Below, piece after piece: positions 1 through 10,780 of a DNA stretch of 64,000 nt; position 1 is the stretch's first letter; every line of letters begins with the position of its first letter. The notes under the pieces are model-generated. The model worked only from the letters and a program-made list of their open reading frames with translations. It ran no database searches and was not told where the DNA came from. The DNA is taken from the NCBI RefSeq assembly GCF_937616625.2, contig NC_065571.1:14014501-14078500 (forward strand). The letters run 5' to 3'. This DNA is from Mercurialis annua. Its lineage: Eukaryota > Streptophyta > Magnoliopsida > Malpighiales > Euphorbiaceae. The position numbers and the translations under genes are program-made.

Positions 1-1985
1 CCACACGTCATTCCAAAACCGAATCGACAAACCATTCCCAATACGAATATTGATTTGAGATTTAAAAAATCCCCAGAAGATCAAGTCTGAAATGCAAACT
101 TTAATTATGCCTTGCCAAATATGAGATGTTGAATTACGACATCCAACTAGCAAATTCAGATCAGCCCAAGAAGTGATATTAGAACCATTTCCCATGACTG
201 AACACCACAAAGATGAAGGGTTCTCCGACAAAAGTTTCCAAATCCACTTAAATAAAAGACTCCGGCTCTTTATATTAAGCGGAGTAATGCCGAGGCCCCC
301 ACAACGGAGAGGCAAACAAACTTTATTCCACGCTACCTTACAAATGCATGTACTCTGAAAAGAACCATGCCAAAGAAAATTTCTCATGTAACCTTCAAGT
401 AAGGAAGCCACAGCTGCTGGAATAGTTAAAGAGCTCAAAAAATAAACAGGCAAACTAGATAAAACTGATTTAACTAGAACGAGACGACCTGCCGGAGATA
501 ATAAATGACCTTTCCAAAGAGAAAATTTGGATCTAAAAGCGTTAACAACCACTTGCCAATCAGCTGCTTTAATAGGTTTAATGGATAGTGGTAAACCCAA
601 GTAAGTCATGGGTAGAGATTCAGTTTTGCAATCAAAAATCGTCAAAGCATTCTGAAGAGAGGAATCCGAAACATTTACTCCTACCATAGAACTCTTATTG
701 TAATTTATTTTCAGTCCTGAAATCAATTCAAAGCACTGCAGGATACGCAAAGTGTTCCGTAACATGTGATCGTCATTAGGAATAAAAAGAAGCGTATCGT
801 CTGCAAATTGAAGGATTGATAAAGATTCACTGTAACCCTCGAAATAAATTCCCTCCAAAAGACCCTTCGATTTTGCCGACTCGAAAATGGCCTTTAGACC
901 TTCAACCGCAATGACAAATAACATCGGAGATAGGGGATCACCTTGTCTCACCCCTCTCTCCATTCTGAAATTTTTTGAGGGGCTGCCGTTAATTAATACC
1001 GCTAATTGGGAGGAGTTAAAAAAATCTGATATCCACTCAATCCACTTCGGAGAAAAATTTAACTTGTGAAGCATTTTGAGAATATAATTCCAAGAGATAC
1101 TATCAAAAGCCTTTTGAAAGTCTAGTTTTAACAAAATAATTTCGTCTTTACGCTTCTTTGATAGATGGAGGATCTCAGACGCAATCATAAAACAGTCACC
1201 TATGTTGCGCCCCTTCATGAAAGCAAATTAATTTACGGAGATAATACTTGGCAGTACAACAGCAAGTCTAATGGATAACACTTTAGAAACCAATTTAAGG
1301 AGACCATGTATCAAGCTCAATGGTCTAATATCCTTGATATCACAAGCACCTTTGAATTTAGGAACAAGGACTAGAAATGCAGTGTTTAAGCCAAAAGGGA
1401 CAGCACCTGTTACATGGAGATTTGAGAAAATCGTCAAAATATCCTCTTTCAAAAAAGACCATGCACGCCTGTAAAAGAAGTGATTGAAGCCATCAGGTCC
1501 CGGAGCTTTGTTCTCCCCACAACTATTCAGACCAGCAAGAATTTCCTCCTCGGAAAAGCATCTAATCAGCCCAACTGGCTGTTCATCATTCAAAGACTGC
1601 AACGGTAATTCACCAACAGAAAACAACGGCTGAGTTTGACGCCTAAACAAATTCTTATAGAATTTGAAAATATGCTCCCTGATATCTTCCACCGAATCGT
1701 AAGAAGAGCCTTCAATAGTTATCCCTGAGATGTAATTGTGCCTATGGTGAATCGAAGCCATTGTGTGAAAGAATTTAGAGTTGTTATCTCCTAAGAGATG
1801 CCACTTCACACGAGATTTTTGCCACCATAACGACTCTAATTGCTTAGACGTAGCTAAAGCTTTCCCATGTAGAGAAACCAACTGATCTTTCTCAGAAGAA
1901 TTCAAAACACGATGTTCATTAAGAGAAACAAGAACAATGATATCCTGTTGAGTAGAAGCAAGATTTGCGTTTAAGTTTCCGAAAT
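1..1985 (-). pseudogene. LINE (L1-type) ORF2, reverse transcriptase to zf-RVT start, runs off the left edge
   Basis: This is the reverse-transcriptase ORF of a plant non-LTR retrotransposon, which copies element RNA at nicked chromosomal DNA. On the minus strand it reads, in order, a pre-RT helical region with a KSRVKW-type motif (about 1810), NKAPGPDGF (about 1500), FAFMKGR (about 1215), KAFDS (about 1110), GVRQGDPLSP (about 950), the catalytic FADD box (796-810) and SGLKINYNKS (about 700), then the region before the zinc-binding tail. I read the frame codon by codon from 1 to 1230. The only stop is TAA at 1228-1230, where the family usually has Gln just before FAF, so a single CAA-to-TAA change explains it. 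The 5' side loses similarity near 1985, so the copy is truncated or chimeric there. Endonuclease is absent. The 3' end lies outside the window. Confidence 0.9.
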
Positions 1986-1994
1986 AACTAATAA

Positions 1995-2051
1995 AAGCAA
2001 AAAATATTCTTTTAATAAAAGCAAAAAAGCAAAAAATATTCTTTTAATATT
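1995..2051. repeat. Short imperfect tandem duplication at the LINE 5' end
   Basis: An AT-rich unit containing AAATATTCTTTTAAT occurs twice, at about 1995-2018 and 2028-2051, directly beyond the point where LINE coding similarity stops. It may be a small duplication made during 5'-end joining. No function is claimed. The following 70 bases up to 2121 hold nothing I recognise. Confidence 0.5.
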
Positions 2052-2121
2052 TAACTATTGAATATTGAGTAAAATAATATAAAATCTCAAACGACACCTT
2101 ACAAGGGAGTGAATAAGGTAT

Positions 2122-3752
2122 TGTAAGCGGAGTAGGATTCAGAGACCACTCGTCCAAGTTTATAACAGACCTCTATTACGAAATAGATTTTGAAAAATAT
2201 GAAGTCGCCACCTAGCTCAGCTAGAAAATGTCTTTTCTATCGAATGGATAATCTCACTCGCTTATGGGTGAGATTATCGTATGCCGGACCAAAAGACCGA
2301 GTTTGTGGACATTTTATCGAAACTCGTGTACTTGGGTTATCCGTTACGTTTATTTAATGAACATATCATTTTATATCTCATCTCGAAATTCATGCAGTTC
2401 ACGATATAATTTGCTGGAAATTAAACACGTATGAAAGCAATAAAGGGATCCATATAAGACGCGCATATGACTCGATCTGACATGTGAGGCAGGTAACAAA
2501 TACTTCTAGACATACATTTAGTCGTGGTGGTGTCTATCATGTATCAGATAATGGGTGGTCTGGATCGTTTTACATGCACAAAGCCTAAAAACTGGATTTC
2601 TAGGTGTGATTGATTTTATTAAGTCATCTTGAATAACTTATACAACCTTTATTTACATTTTCGTGACAGTCCTAAGAATTCTAGGTGATTTGCTGGATTT
2701 GATTACTAAGTTAACGTACTTAGCCCTTTAGCATGTTAATATTTGGATTTGGCAATGCTTTTGGAAAGCTTTTAAAAAGTATCAACATACACACTACGCA
2801 AATGATAGACATACAAGGTTAGAAATACTTTTTAACCTTTTAGACCGGAGTGCCTAGCACTCGATGCATTTTGTTCGTCGGTGTGGTCTGAATCAGAATT
2901 CGATTAGAGCTTGGAAGTTCTTTGTCTCGTTGATACAGATCCACTAGTTTTGACTGCAGTCCATTCCGAATTCAAACAAACCCGGAATGGTTTCTGGAAG
3001 TCTCTGGTTTCGTCGGTTGTGGGCTTCGAGGCCCGGTTGGCTTGGCAGATTACAATTGTGGGCTTTGAGGCCCGAAATAAATTGGGTTTGACCCGTTACA
3101 AATTAGAAACAGATTCTACAACTAAATTTGTATATAGGGGGCTCAAACGGGGTCCAATTTCGAGTTCAAACGAATCCGAAAACGCGAAAACAAGTCTGGA
3201 TTGGGTTCAGAAGGATTTGGAATTGGTTATGGGATGGGCATATGGTATGATCATGGCGCCAATGTCGGTGCCTGCGGCGAAAATACATAGTGGTGGCCGC
3301 GCCACTATGGTCTCGTGAAGGTGGCAATGCGTGGGAGGGGCGGCAGTTTGTCGTTTCGGCTCGAAGACATGCAAAACAACTCAAAAACACGTCAAACGCA
3401 TAAGGAAACACTCTGGAACATGATGGAATTGAAATATAACATCTCAAACTGAATTAAACACCATAAAATACAAGTTTCTAAGCTTATTTCATGGCTATCA
3501 TGGGAAAACAACTAAGAATATAAGAACATGAAAATTATGACAATTTGAACCTAACATGCATTCTAAGCACTGTAATTGAATGAAATGTGGATATGATATA
3601 TAAAACACGTGAGCACAACCTAAAAACATGTTTCTAATTAATTTGCATTGAAGTCATGCAAAAACATTGGAATTTATAGTTATGGAAGTTTTAGCAATTT
3701 ATGGCAAAAATGGATAAAATAATCTAAATATGCATCCTAACATACAAATCAA
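2122..3752 (-). repeat. Tat/Ogre-like LTR, copy A, part 1 (outermost layer of the nest)
   Basis: This stretch is a diverged copy of the element at 58459-61170. Shared blocks include TGTRAGCGGAGT at the left end, the CACCTAG block near 2210, GCGCATATGACTCGAT near 2462, GCACAAAGCCTAAAA near 2577 and AAGGTTAGAAATAC near 2814. The second copy has TG...CA ends and a 5-bp duplication, and its sense orientation appears to be minus: TGTAGACACC start, CTCACA end, TATA box on the minus strand. Copy A is split by a solo LTR at 3753 and resumes at 13916. Near 3272-3300 it contains a palindrome with arms CATAGTGG and CCACTATG. No coding capacity is seen. Confidence 0.7.
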
Positions 3753-3868
3753 TAGTTGATGCTCAAAATCGCAAGTGTACGATGTTGAATAATCAAGTGA
3801 TAAGTAAAGGTCGAATACACAGAGAAGTGAATTTAGTACCAAAATAGTTAATCAACTATTATTTGAAC
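3753..3868 (-). repeat. Gypsy-type solo LTR, part 1 (3' end of the LTR)
   Basis: On the minus strand this is an LTR terminus ending in GTACACTTGCGATTTTGAGC and ATCAAC, close in design to the Athila LTR end in this window (GTGCACTTGCAGC ... ATCAACA). It continues at 12702 after removal of the MITE and the Athila-like element. No internal domain or second LTR is present, so it is most simply a solo LTR. The exact outer border and its target duplication are unclear. Confidence 0.65.
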
Positions 3869-3923
3869 GGGTTAATTACATATAAAATCACCACCTTTAC
3901 ACAAATTTTCAAAAATAACACGA
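3869..3923. mobile_element. Mutator-type MITE, left part
   Basis: It begins GGGTTAATTACATATAAAA. The same sequence in reverse complement ends the right part at 12701, giving terminal inverted repeats of roughly 70 bp counted across the Athila insertion. It is flanked by a perfect 9-bp duplication TATTTGAAC (3860-3868 and 12702-12710), the length typical of the Mutator superfamily. Without the Athila-like element the MITE would be about 318 bp. It has no coding capacity, so any movement would have needed transposase from elsewhere. Confidence 0.85.
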
Positions 3924-5577
3924 TGATAAGTGTATATTTTACGTCATTCAGAGGTCATTTATCTACTAGTTTTTAGTATTTTATGATGTAAAATATACGC
4001 TTATTTAGTTAATTTCGCTTATTTGTTAAATTATTTGTAGAATGTAAATATTTAATGTTTCTTGAGTTTTTAGGAATAAAACAGAGTTAAAATGCAAAAA
4101 TAGTCAGAGCCAGAAGGATTCGAGCTAAGTTCAAGAAAGCCAACCAAGTTTCGGGTTAAACCGAGTAATAACGAATCGAACCGGAAAATACGCCACAAGC
4201 AGCAGCTCAGCCGGCCTTCAGCCGGCCCACGACTATGAGCCGGCCAAGGGCCGGCTGACTCCTGATCTCGGAGTTCAAATCCGATTCTTGGGAATCGCGT
4301 GGGGATTCTTGGCCGATACTTTCACACATCTTCCATAAGCAACATATATTGGGTTCACACTCAAAGAGATCTTCCTTGGCTTGCACTCAAAGTATGAATC
4401 AAGATGAGATTTAATCAAGCTATCTTTGGAAACGAGATAAGTGAACCCTGATTTACTCAAGACGGTTATGGAAGAACTTGCTCCCTACTCCGCTCTACAT
4501 GGAAAGAAGAGATCCAAAGCTTGATCATCACTCAAATTCCATGAAGAGAATAGAGATTCTTGGCTTGAGCTCCACTCCTAGCAACTCTAGAAATAGCTTG
4601 CATTTGTGTAGAGAAAAATAATCTTTCTTTTAGAGATCAATAAATCTTTCGGGATCTTAAACATCTTTGAGATCACCTTTGTAGTTTTCATCTTAGATCA
4701 TAGACAAGCCTTTAGAGGTAGTCTATTTTAGTATCATTTTTACTCTATAGTTTGGGATTATTACGCAAAACATATTGGAATTCCGGAGTTAAGGTACAAC
4801 ATTATTGAGAGATCAATTACCGTTGTGTTCTTGTTAATCATGAATTCCATATATGTTATTGTTGAATTTCCTTTAATTATGAGTAGCTAAACCCATTTTC
4901 GGGGATTATTAATTGGACTTATGTTTACTTAATCATATTGGGATATTGGATTGTTGTTAAAATGATGTGTTAATTAATGTTCATAATGCTTGAATGTTTT
5001 TGGCCAATTCATTCACTGCCCTATGTTTTAATTATGACTTGAGAGAGCTTAATTGAAATAGATCAGTTAATTAACAACGTATGAATTAATAACACGAGAG
5101 TGAGTTAATGAATACGTGTTCTTGAGGTTTGCTTAATAAATATCATTTAATCACTTGATTTGGTATTTTATAACACGAGAGTGAGTAATCTGCCTATTAA
5201 TTGGTTATTTGTATATTTTTATCTATAGCGGCTTGAGAGAGAGTTATAGATGCATTAGACTAGCCTGAACCATAAAATTGATAACATAATCCATATATCC
5301 CATGAGATTAATGACATAAAGAAAATTAATAATCCCTGATCTTCCTTATTATTGTTTAAACCCATTTTTATTCAAAGCTTAATTTTATTCTAAATTAAAT
5401 CTGCTTAATTCTATTTTATTCATTTTAAATCACTTCAACCAAATCATCTTTTTGGCTATCCAAATTGAGTATCATAATTGGGTGTATTTAGTTGCTTTCC
5501 TTGTGGGTACGATATCTGGACTTCACAGTCTATATTACGAGTTGACACTGTGCACTTGCAGCAATTTTTAATCAACA
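3924..5577 (+). repeat. 5' LTR of the Athila-like element
   Basis: 1654 bp, starting TGATAAGTGTATATTTTACG and ending TTTTTAATCAACA. It carries a GC-rich palindromic island at about 4200-4260 (AGCCGGCC ... GGCCGGCT). A stretch at about 5040-5240 repeats CACGAGAGTGAGT and GCTTGAGAGAG motifs. By the usual LTR layout it would hold the promoter and polyadenylation signals, but I could not fix a TATA box with confidence. Confidence 0.92.
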
Positions 5578-5583
5578 AGTTTT

Positions 5584-5601
5584 TGGCGCCGTTGCCGGGG
5601 A
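5584..5601 (+). promoter_or_regulatory. Primer-binding site, tRNA-Asp type
   Basis: TGGCGCCGTTGCCGGGGA lies 6 bases after the 5' LTR. It is complementary to the 3' end of plant tRNA-Asp with its CCA tail, which primes minus-strand cDNA synthesis. This primer choice is typical of Athila elements. Confidence 0.9.
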
Positions 5602-5716
5602 AAGCATATCTTTAACATCTAAGTTAGGATAGCTCGGCTTGTTTTAGTCTTTTATTTTCTTGTTTTACGCGTGGGTTTTGTTGTTTTTGTTGATACAGGT
5701 ACTCTTCTTGTAGTGT

Positions 5717-8605
5717 ATGCATAATACACGTCGCAAAGGTCTACCTTTAGAAACATTTCAACCAGATCTCACAACTTTTGAGCGAAGCATCAGAAAATCA
5801 GCTCAAAAGAATCTAAATATGGCAGATGAAGATGGTAATCCGCTTGGATTGAATAATGAAGGGGATAACAGAGTAATCCCCCAAAATCTGCAGAATCCGC
5901 AAAATCTGCAGAATCCGCAGAATCTGCAGAATCCGCAGAATCCACAGGATCTGCAAGGACAGAATAATAACAGGCAGAGACAACCAACATTGATGGAATT
6001 CTTCCAGCCGAATGTAGGAAATACTACGCATGGTTACTTTGCACATCCTGTGCGGGCAAACCATTACGAGATTAAAACCAGTATCATTCAGTTGTTAGAA
6101 GCCCGCTGTCAGTTCTATGGGCTACCAAATGAAGATACAAATGCGCACATCTCGAATTTCCTGGAGGTGTGCAGTACATTCAAGCTCAGTAACATGACAG
6201 AAGATGAAGTTTGGCTGCGCTTATTCCCATTTTCTCTGAGGGATAAAGCAAAAATTTGGATTCACGCTCTGCCTAGAGTTGGCATTAACAGATGGCCAGA
6301 TTTGGCCAAGGCATTCCTGAACAAGTACTTTCCCATGGCGAAGACCGCAAAGCTGACTAGAGATATCATGCTTTATCAGCAATTGGATGGAGAATCAGTG
6401 AGTGACGCATGGGAGCGGTACAAGGAATTGCAGAGAAAAGTTCCTCATCATCATATTACCAGAGAGAATTTGATCCAAAATTTCTATAATGGGTCAAATG
6501 ATCAGACCAGGAGTATCATTGATACAGCCGCAGGAGGGTCATTGATGAGGAAGACCACTAATGCAGCATTTGAGCTGTTAGATGAGTTGGCAGTGAACAG
6601 CTGTTCTTGGCCAACTGAGAGGGCGAAAGCACCTGCTCAGAGAGGAGTGATGGCAGTTGCTACTGACCCAGTAGTGGAGACGGTCAAGTCACTACTACAG
6701 GATTTTCTCACAAAACAAGTTGTAGCACCCAACACTCATAGTGTTGCTGCAATTCAGAGCAACTGCGAGGTTTGTGGAGATCCTAGCCATATGGCGAATG
6801 AGTGCTATGTGATGTCGCAGCAGTTCAACGAGCAAGTCAACTATGTGGGAGGACAGAGACCAGGAAATAATCCATATGCTGCTACTTACAATCCAGGGTG
6901 GAGAAATCACCCAAATTTCTCATGGAAGGATAATGGAAATCAGACCCACAATCAGGCAGGTCCTAGTTTTCAAGGAGAACAAAGACCACAGCAGAATCAG
7001 GGTAACTTCCAGAATCAAGGCAGCTTTTACCATCAGAACAATATGCCACAGCATCCACCTGGTTTCCAGCAGAACGAACATGGAGAGTCTCTGCACAGCA
7101 AAATTGATAAGATGATGGAGTTGATCCTAAAGAAGGACGCAGAGACTCAACAAGCACTTAAGAATCATGCTGCTACTATTCACAATCAAGAATTGCAAAT
7201 ACAGCAGATGGCTAAAGCACTCCAAAACCGAAATCTAGGTGGTTTACCGTCCACTACTGAGGCAAATCCAAGAGAGCAAGTCAAGGCGATAACACTAAGG
7301 AGTTCAAAAGTGTTGCCTAAAGCTCATGCAAAGAAGGTTATATTAGAGGCAGAAAAGGAGCAGTGTGAGGAAAATGAACCTGAAAAGGTAGTCACTAAGC
7401 CTACTCCATTACCGTCGTATGTACCAAAAATACCATTCCCACAGCGATTGAAGAAGCCACAAGACACTTGGAAGTTTCATCAGTTTTTAGATACTTTCAA
7501 GAAGCTGCAAATCAACATCAGTTTGGCTGATGCATTACGAGAAATGCCGCATTATGCCAAGTTTTTAAAGGACATCCTTATGAACAAGAGAAGCTGGGAT
7601 GAGAAGACGGTTCCATTTACTGAAAATTGTAGCTCAATCAGCTTGAGCAAATTACCAACGAAGCTTGATGATCCAGGGAGTTTTACTATTCCTTGTACTA
7701 TTGGTGATTTGCAAACTACTAATTGTCTTTGTGATTTGGGCGCTAGTATAAATTTAATGCCTCTATCTTTGTTTAGGCAACTACTTGGTGACCAACAGGT
7801 AAAGACCACCCCAATGATGCTGCAGTTGGCTGACCATTCGGTCAAGAAGCCATATGGGATCGTGGAAAATGTTTTAGTTAAGGTCGAAAAATTCATATTC
7901 CCAGTGGATTTTGTCGTCCTTGACTATGAAATTGACAAAGAATGCCCATTGATCCTTGGACGCCCATTCATGAACACAAGCAGAGCACTCATTGATGTAA
8001 ATGCAGGCAAGCTGACTCTGCGGATAGGGGAAGAAAGCGCGGAATTTGAAATGAAGAAGAGTGAGCAATGCTTGAGCAAGGAAGAAAAATGCATGAGGGT
8101 CGACTGTGTTGAGGAAAGCGGGCATGACAACAAGAGGGAAGTTATATACTTGTCCATTCCTGAGATATTCCAAGAAATTGACCCATCAATCAAAGAGGGA
8201 ACAATGTGCGAGCCCTTATATGATAAACCTGCGCAATCAGTAGAAAAGCGTGCACCTTCGAAACTTCCACTTCCTACAAAACCACGAAAAGGTAAACCCA
8301 AAAAATGGGCAGGGTGGAAGTTGAGACTCTGTCACAAGGCTAATGACATAGGACCATTACAGCCAGAAAACCTCAGTGATGGTAAGTTTGTTATGCTAAA
8401 CACTTCTCAAGGATCTTGTGCAGGCAAGCATATATCAAAATGGAGTGGACCATTCAAACTTCGGCGCAACATTGGTCCAGAAGTAGTGGAATTGAAGAGC
8501 GCGAATGGAGAAAATTTTAAGGTTCTTGGACAATGGTGCAAACCATGTCTTAGAACTTTTATTGATCAAAGACATGAGCGAGTTGCTCTAGTTGATCCTC
8601 CATGA
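5717..8605 (+). CDS. Athila-like Gag-protease polyprotein with RT, RNase H and integrase deleted in frame
   Basis: 962 residues, one uninterrupted frame, starting 115 bases after the PBS. Residues about 55-80 are an Asn-Leu-Gln-Asn-Pro repeat. Residues about 110-240 match a retrotransposon gag capsid domain (FLEVC, KYFP and WERYKEL motifs). A CCHC zinc knuckle lies near 349-363 (CEVCGDPSHMANEC), followed by Gln/Asn-rich sequence. An aspartic protease site, CDLGASINL, is near residue 671; DLG replaces the usual DSG/DTG, as I recall is normal in Athila. The matching ILGRPF block is near 745. After about residue 830 the sequence passes directly to the tail that normally follows integrase (KWSGPF near 908, GENFKVLGQWCKP after it). 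About 700-900 residues of RT, RNase H and integrase are therefore missing without breaking the frame. Movement would need enzymes from an intact relative. Confidence 0.92.
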   Translation: MHNTRRKGLPLETFQPDLTTFERSIRKSAQKNLNMADEDGNPLGLNNEGDNRVIPQNLQNPQNLQNPQNLQNPQNPQDLQGQNNNRQRQPTLMEFFQPNVGNTTHGYFAHPVRANHYEIKTSIIQLLEARCQFYGLPNEDTNAHISNFLEVCSTFKLSNMTEDEVWLRLFPFSLRDKAKIWIHALPRVGINRWPDLAKAFLNKYFPMAKTAKLTRDIMLYQQLDGESVSDAWERYKELQRKVPHHHITRENLIQNFYNGSNDQTRSIIDTAAGGSLMRKTTNAAFELLDELAVNSCSWPTERAKAPAQRGVMAVATDPVVETVKSLLQDFLTKQVVAPNTHSVAAIQSNCEVCGDPSHMANECYVMSQQFNEQVNYVGGQRPGNNPYAATYNPGWRNHPNFSWKDNGNQTHNQAGPSFQGEQRPQQNQGNFQNQGSFYHQNNMPQHPPGFQQNEHGESLHSKIDKMMELILKKDAETQQALKNHAATIHNQELQIQQMAKALQNRNLGGLPSTTEANPREQVKAITLRSSKVLPKAHAKKVILEAEKEQCEENEPEKVVTKPTPLPSYVPKIPFPQRLKKPQDTWKFHQFLDTFKKLQINISLADALREMPHYAKFLKDILMNKRSWDEKTVPFTENCSSISLSKLPTKLDDPGSFTIPCTIGDLQTTNCLCDLGASINLMPLSLFRQLLGDQQVKTTPMMLQLADHSVKKPYGIVENVLVKVEKFIFPVDFVVLDYEIDKECPLILGRPFMNTSRALIDVNAGKLTLRIGEESAEFEMKKSEQCLSKEEKCMRVDCVEESGHDNKREVIYLSIPEIFQEIDPSIKEGTMCEPLYDKPAQSVEKRAPSKLPLPTKPRKGKPKKWAGWKLRLCHKANDIGPLQPENLSDGKFVMLNTSQGSCAGKHISKWSGPFKLRRNIGPEVVELKSANGENFKVLGQWCKPCLRTFIDQRHERVALVDPP

Positions 8606-10780
8606 AAATATTGCTACACGGTCAAGGCTAGTGACCTTAAACAAGCACGATTTGCCTTTAATTTAAGTTTTTAATTATGTTTAATAAATTGGGTATTCAA
8701 AATAAAAAAAATAAATAAAAAAAAAAATTCAATTTAAAATTTTGACCCAATAAGTCAGCCGGTGCTCAGCCGGCCCTCGAAGTCAGGCCGGCCAAACACC
8801 GGCCGATTAATAAAAGACGAAAAAAAAAAAATATATTTAAAACTGCAATCAGTCCTTCAGCCGGCCTGTAGCCGGCCCACGATCTCAAGCCGGCCAAGGA
8901 CCGGCTGATGATCTGAATTCGTTTAGTTATCTTATGTTTTAGTTTGATTAAGTACTTATTAGTTCTATTATTTTTTAGTTTCTTTAGTACTTATTAGTAT
9001 CTTATGTTATGTAGCACTTTTTATTTCATTTTTTTTATGTTATTTTAACGAGTTTTCTTTAGCTTTTATTTGTTATCCAGCCCACCACCATGAGCTCAAA
9101 AGCAGGCATTGTTATCAGTCAAATGCGGATAGCAGCTCTGTGGGAAAATTTTGCTGCAATCCTAAAAAGGGGAGAATTTTTATTATTATTCTTCTTTTGG
9201 TGCACTTTTATTTACATTGAGGACAATGCATTCTTTTCAAGTGGGGGGGTGGGGAAAGAAGAAAAATAATAAAAATATAAAATAACTAATTAAATAAATT
9301 AGAATAGATTATATTAATAAATAGTGTGAGGAGGGCTCTTATTTTTTAATTTTTTCTTGTAAATTTAATGTTTTAGACTAGTTTTGAAATTTTATCATTA
9401 ATGGTTATCTCCCGGTCAATGAATGTCTCGAATGCATCTTCTAGTTTAAACAATTAAATATTGATGCTTGCCTAATGAAATGCAATTTGTATGACATGTT
9501 TTGATGAGATTATGGTGAATTCTGATGGTTGGTTGTGAAATCTCGAGCAAGATCAAAGTTACCTAATGCGGATGCATGATGTGAGTAAAATTGGTTAATT
9601 TTGACAATTTTGGGCATAAATTGACATGATTTCATAGGAGTCAGGTATGTGGCATAACATCACCATATTTTGAGCGTTTTGAGCCTTATTAATTATTGGT
9701 GATTGTTGATTGCATGAAAAATTCCTAGAACTTGCTCGGTGTCCGTTCGAGACTATACGGCTGAGTTTTTGACAACTAAATGATTATGGCATTAGGATTA
9801 CCCCATTCTTTTAGACCACTTTCAAAAGTCTACCCTTTCTACCCTTAGTTTACACCCCTTGAGCCTTAGCCATTTCTTTGATTTTTATAACATTTCAAAC
9901 ATTTACCCTTTCACATTTCACCTCTTTAAACACCCCAATTTGACTTGGTCAACTTAAGTTGAGAAAAGAAAGGTGAATCTAACTTGACGATGAAATAGAA
10001 ACTGTGAACAAGTGTTGAAAAAAAAAAAATAATTGCCTTGAAAGAAAAGAAAAGAAAATAAGATAAAAAATATGAATAACAAAGAAAAATAAAATCAATA
10101 AAAATTAGCAAAAGAAAATGAATAAAGAAAGGCAAATAAAAGAAAGAAAAGGTCACTTGTGCGAAAAAAATTCCAAGCTAGTTCATTATTTCATACTTCA
10201 TAGAAAATGTTGTTTTCCAAGTCAAGTTGTAGCCAAAATTATCCAAATTCTCCTACCCCCAACCTTTAGCCAAGTTACAACCCATTTAAAGTCCATATAA
10301 TAGTTGTCATTTACCGAGCTAAATAGTGGAGTCCTGGACTAAGAGCAAGCTTATGGCGAATTTGCATGTTTAGTGAGCTTCATTTTCACACCCGAAACAC
10401 TTGAGTGTTAGAGTGATATCTTGTGAGAAATTGTGCTTATTCTTGATGCTTATGAATGATATGCCATAACTTGTCCATCGATTGTTTTGACTAATTGATC
10501 GCATGTCCCGCAAATGATTGTAACCTTGTGATTGTCTTGAGTTAACATGGTACTAATTCAAGAGGATTCTCAATGTCATCAGAACGAGACATTATAATTT
10601 CATTCCTCATTTGTGTGCATCTCTTTTAGTTGTTGACATTAGACGATTGCATTCATGATTTTCATCGGTCGGGAGTAATGTTGTTGACAGTTGTTCAAAA
10701 TTGCGTAGGTAGTTAGATTTGTGTTTATAAATAATCATACTCTTGCTTGAGGACAAGCAAGGTATTAGTGTGAGGAGGTT
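8606..10780 (+). other. Non-coding 3' internal region of the Athila-like element
   Basis: Between the ORF and the 3' LTR, 2.2 kb with no credible ORF. It carries two further GC-rich palindromic blocks (about 8755-8810 and 8850-8910) resembling the LTR island, an internal purine tract GTGGGGGGGTGGGG (about 9241-9255), an A-rich segment at 10018-10150 and the purine-rich tract just before 10781. Env-like coding, found in some Athila elements, is not visible. Confidence 0.8.

Noticed and set aside
2911..3318. 135-codon + strand ORF
   Set aside because: It lies inside the outer Tat/Ogre-like LTR copy. The homologous region in the other copy has no corresponding frame, and no domain is recognised.
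5790..6064. Minus-strand ORFs with Asp-Ser-Ala or Leu-Arg-Ile repeats
   Set aside because: Shadows of the Asn-Leu-Gln-Asn-Pro repeat in the Athila-like gag.
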